Assembly (NCBI GenBank): GCA_020249415.1
Contig: JADCFR010000216.1
Coordinates: 1 to 7,149 of the forward strand
DNA from: Roseomonas sp.
GTDB taxonomy: Bacteria > Pseudomonadota > Alphaproteobacteria > Acetobacterales > Acetobacteraceae
Direction: 5' to 3'
Length of the DNA: 7,149 nucleotides
Shown here: piece after piece, positions 6,879 to 7,149 of the stretch
How positions within the stretch are numbered: position 1 is the first letter of the stretch
Layout of the letters: every line of letters begins with the position of its first letter
The notes under the pieces: model-generated
The model's input: only the letters and a program-made list of their open reading frames with translations
What the model was told of the DNA's origin: nothing
Database searches by the model: none
Program-made: the position numbers and the translations under genes

Positions 6879-6887
6879 CCAGCATGG

Positions 6888-7149
6888 GTGCGCCCCCATT
6901 CCGAAGATCCGCGTGAGCGTGCCGTTCAACGTGCCGAGGCTGGCGAGCGGATCCGCTCGATCGCTGCTGCCTTGCGGATCAGCCCATCCTGCGTCTCCAA
7001 ATGGCGCAAGCGGCAGCGCGAGACTGGGGCGCTGACGCCCGGCCAGATGGGCGGCCACAAGCCGCGCACCCTGAGCGGCGAATGTGCGGATTGGCTGCGC
7101 GCGCGGATCACGGCGGGGCCTTTCACCACCCGCGGCCTGACGGCGGAGC
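6888..7149 (+). CDS. IS630-family transposase, N-terminal part (partial, start ambiguous)
   Basis: An 87-codon open frame running off the window edge that encodes the N-terminal DNA-binding part of an IS630-family transposase. Seen: PRERAVQRAEAGERIRSIAA, then a helix-turn-helix near residues 22-41 with ISPSCVSKWRKRQRETG, then the conserved TPGQMGGHKPRTL (50-62) that precedes the catalytic domain in this family. The expected start, ATG at 6884, reads MGAPP and then stops at a TGA after ten residues, because the C run 6893-6897 has five bases where four would keep the frame. The GTG at 6888 lies in the correct frame behind a good ribosome binding site, so the gene may either be frameshifted or start at GTG with MRPHSEDP. 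The transposase domain itself is outside the window. Confidence 0.7.
   Translation, partial: MRPHSEDPRERAVQRAEAGERIRSIAAALRISPSCVSKWRKRQRETGALTPGQMGGHKPRTLSGECADWLRARITAGPFTTRGLTAE

Larger units (their letters stand above)
6799..7149 (+). mobile_element. Left part of a second IS630-family element, cut by the window edge
   Basis: Homology of the minus-strand transposase stops at its Tyr codon (6796-6798), where a TA (6797-6798) precedes unrelated sequence beginning GAGCAAGCTG. A repeat-rich leader (6817-6856), a strong ribosome binding site and an N-terminal transposase sequence on the plus strand follow. This is the layout of the left end of an IS630-family element inserted at TA in the first copy. 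The exact end is inferred from the break in homology, not from a matched terminal repeat, because the other end lies outside the window. Confidence 0.65.

Noticed and set aside
6720..7058. 112-codon minus-strand frame spanning the IS junction
   Set aside because: It runs in a different frame from the real transposase fragment and antisense to the second transposase; only shadow coding.

Overview
The window is a compact run of six same-strand genes (about 78 to 6383, all +) followed by two overlapping insertion-sequence remnants (about 6386 to 7149). Codon usage with G/C-rich third positions, Shine-Dalgarno starts, short or overlapping gene junctions and the IS630-type elements fit a proteobacterium, most likely an alphaproteobacterium. 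This is an impression from gene content and base composition, not a search result.

Region 1 (78-2014) holds two amide hydrolases joined by a 1-base stop/start overlap. The first is a creatininase-superfamily metal-dependent amidohydrolase. The second is a ring-opening amidohydrolase of the cyanuric acid hydrolase/barbiturase (AtzD/TrzD) family. Both families act on C-N bonds in small N-containing compounds; the second opens cyclic amide rings.

Region 2 (2061-5884) is a complete ABC importer of the spermidine/putrescine-iron-thiamine type: an ATPase with a C-terminal regulatory domain, a periplasmic binding protein with a twin-arginine-like signal peptide, and one polypeptide carrying two fused permease domains. 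Spacers are 46, 31 and 7 bases, so the five genes are very probably one transcript. A sixth gene, a small single-domain cupin (5919-6383), follows after 34 bases. Together the genes read as an uptake-and-ring-opening module for a cyclic amide, ureide or N-heterocycle whose identity cannot be read from sequence. No regulator is visible in the window.

Region 3 (6384-7149) has no host gene. It starts with the 3' half of an IS630-family transposase on the minus strand, whose end abuts the cupin stop codon and which carries an in-frame TAG. That copy is cut at about 6798 by the left end of a second IS630-family element on the plus strand, whose transposase runs off the window edge. The second copy has a likely 1-base insertion in a C run just after its ATG, although a GTG start four bases downstream would restore the frame.

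No tRNA, rRNA, CRISPR array, riboswitch or convincing rho-independent terminator was seen. The first 77 bases hold no gene or promoter that I can support.
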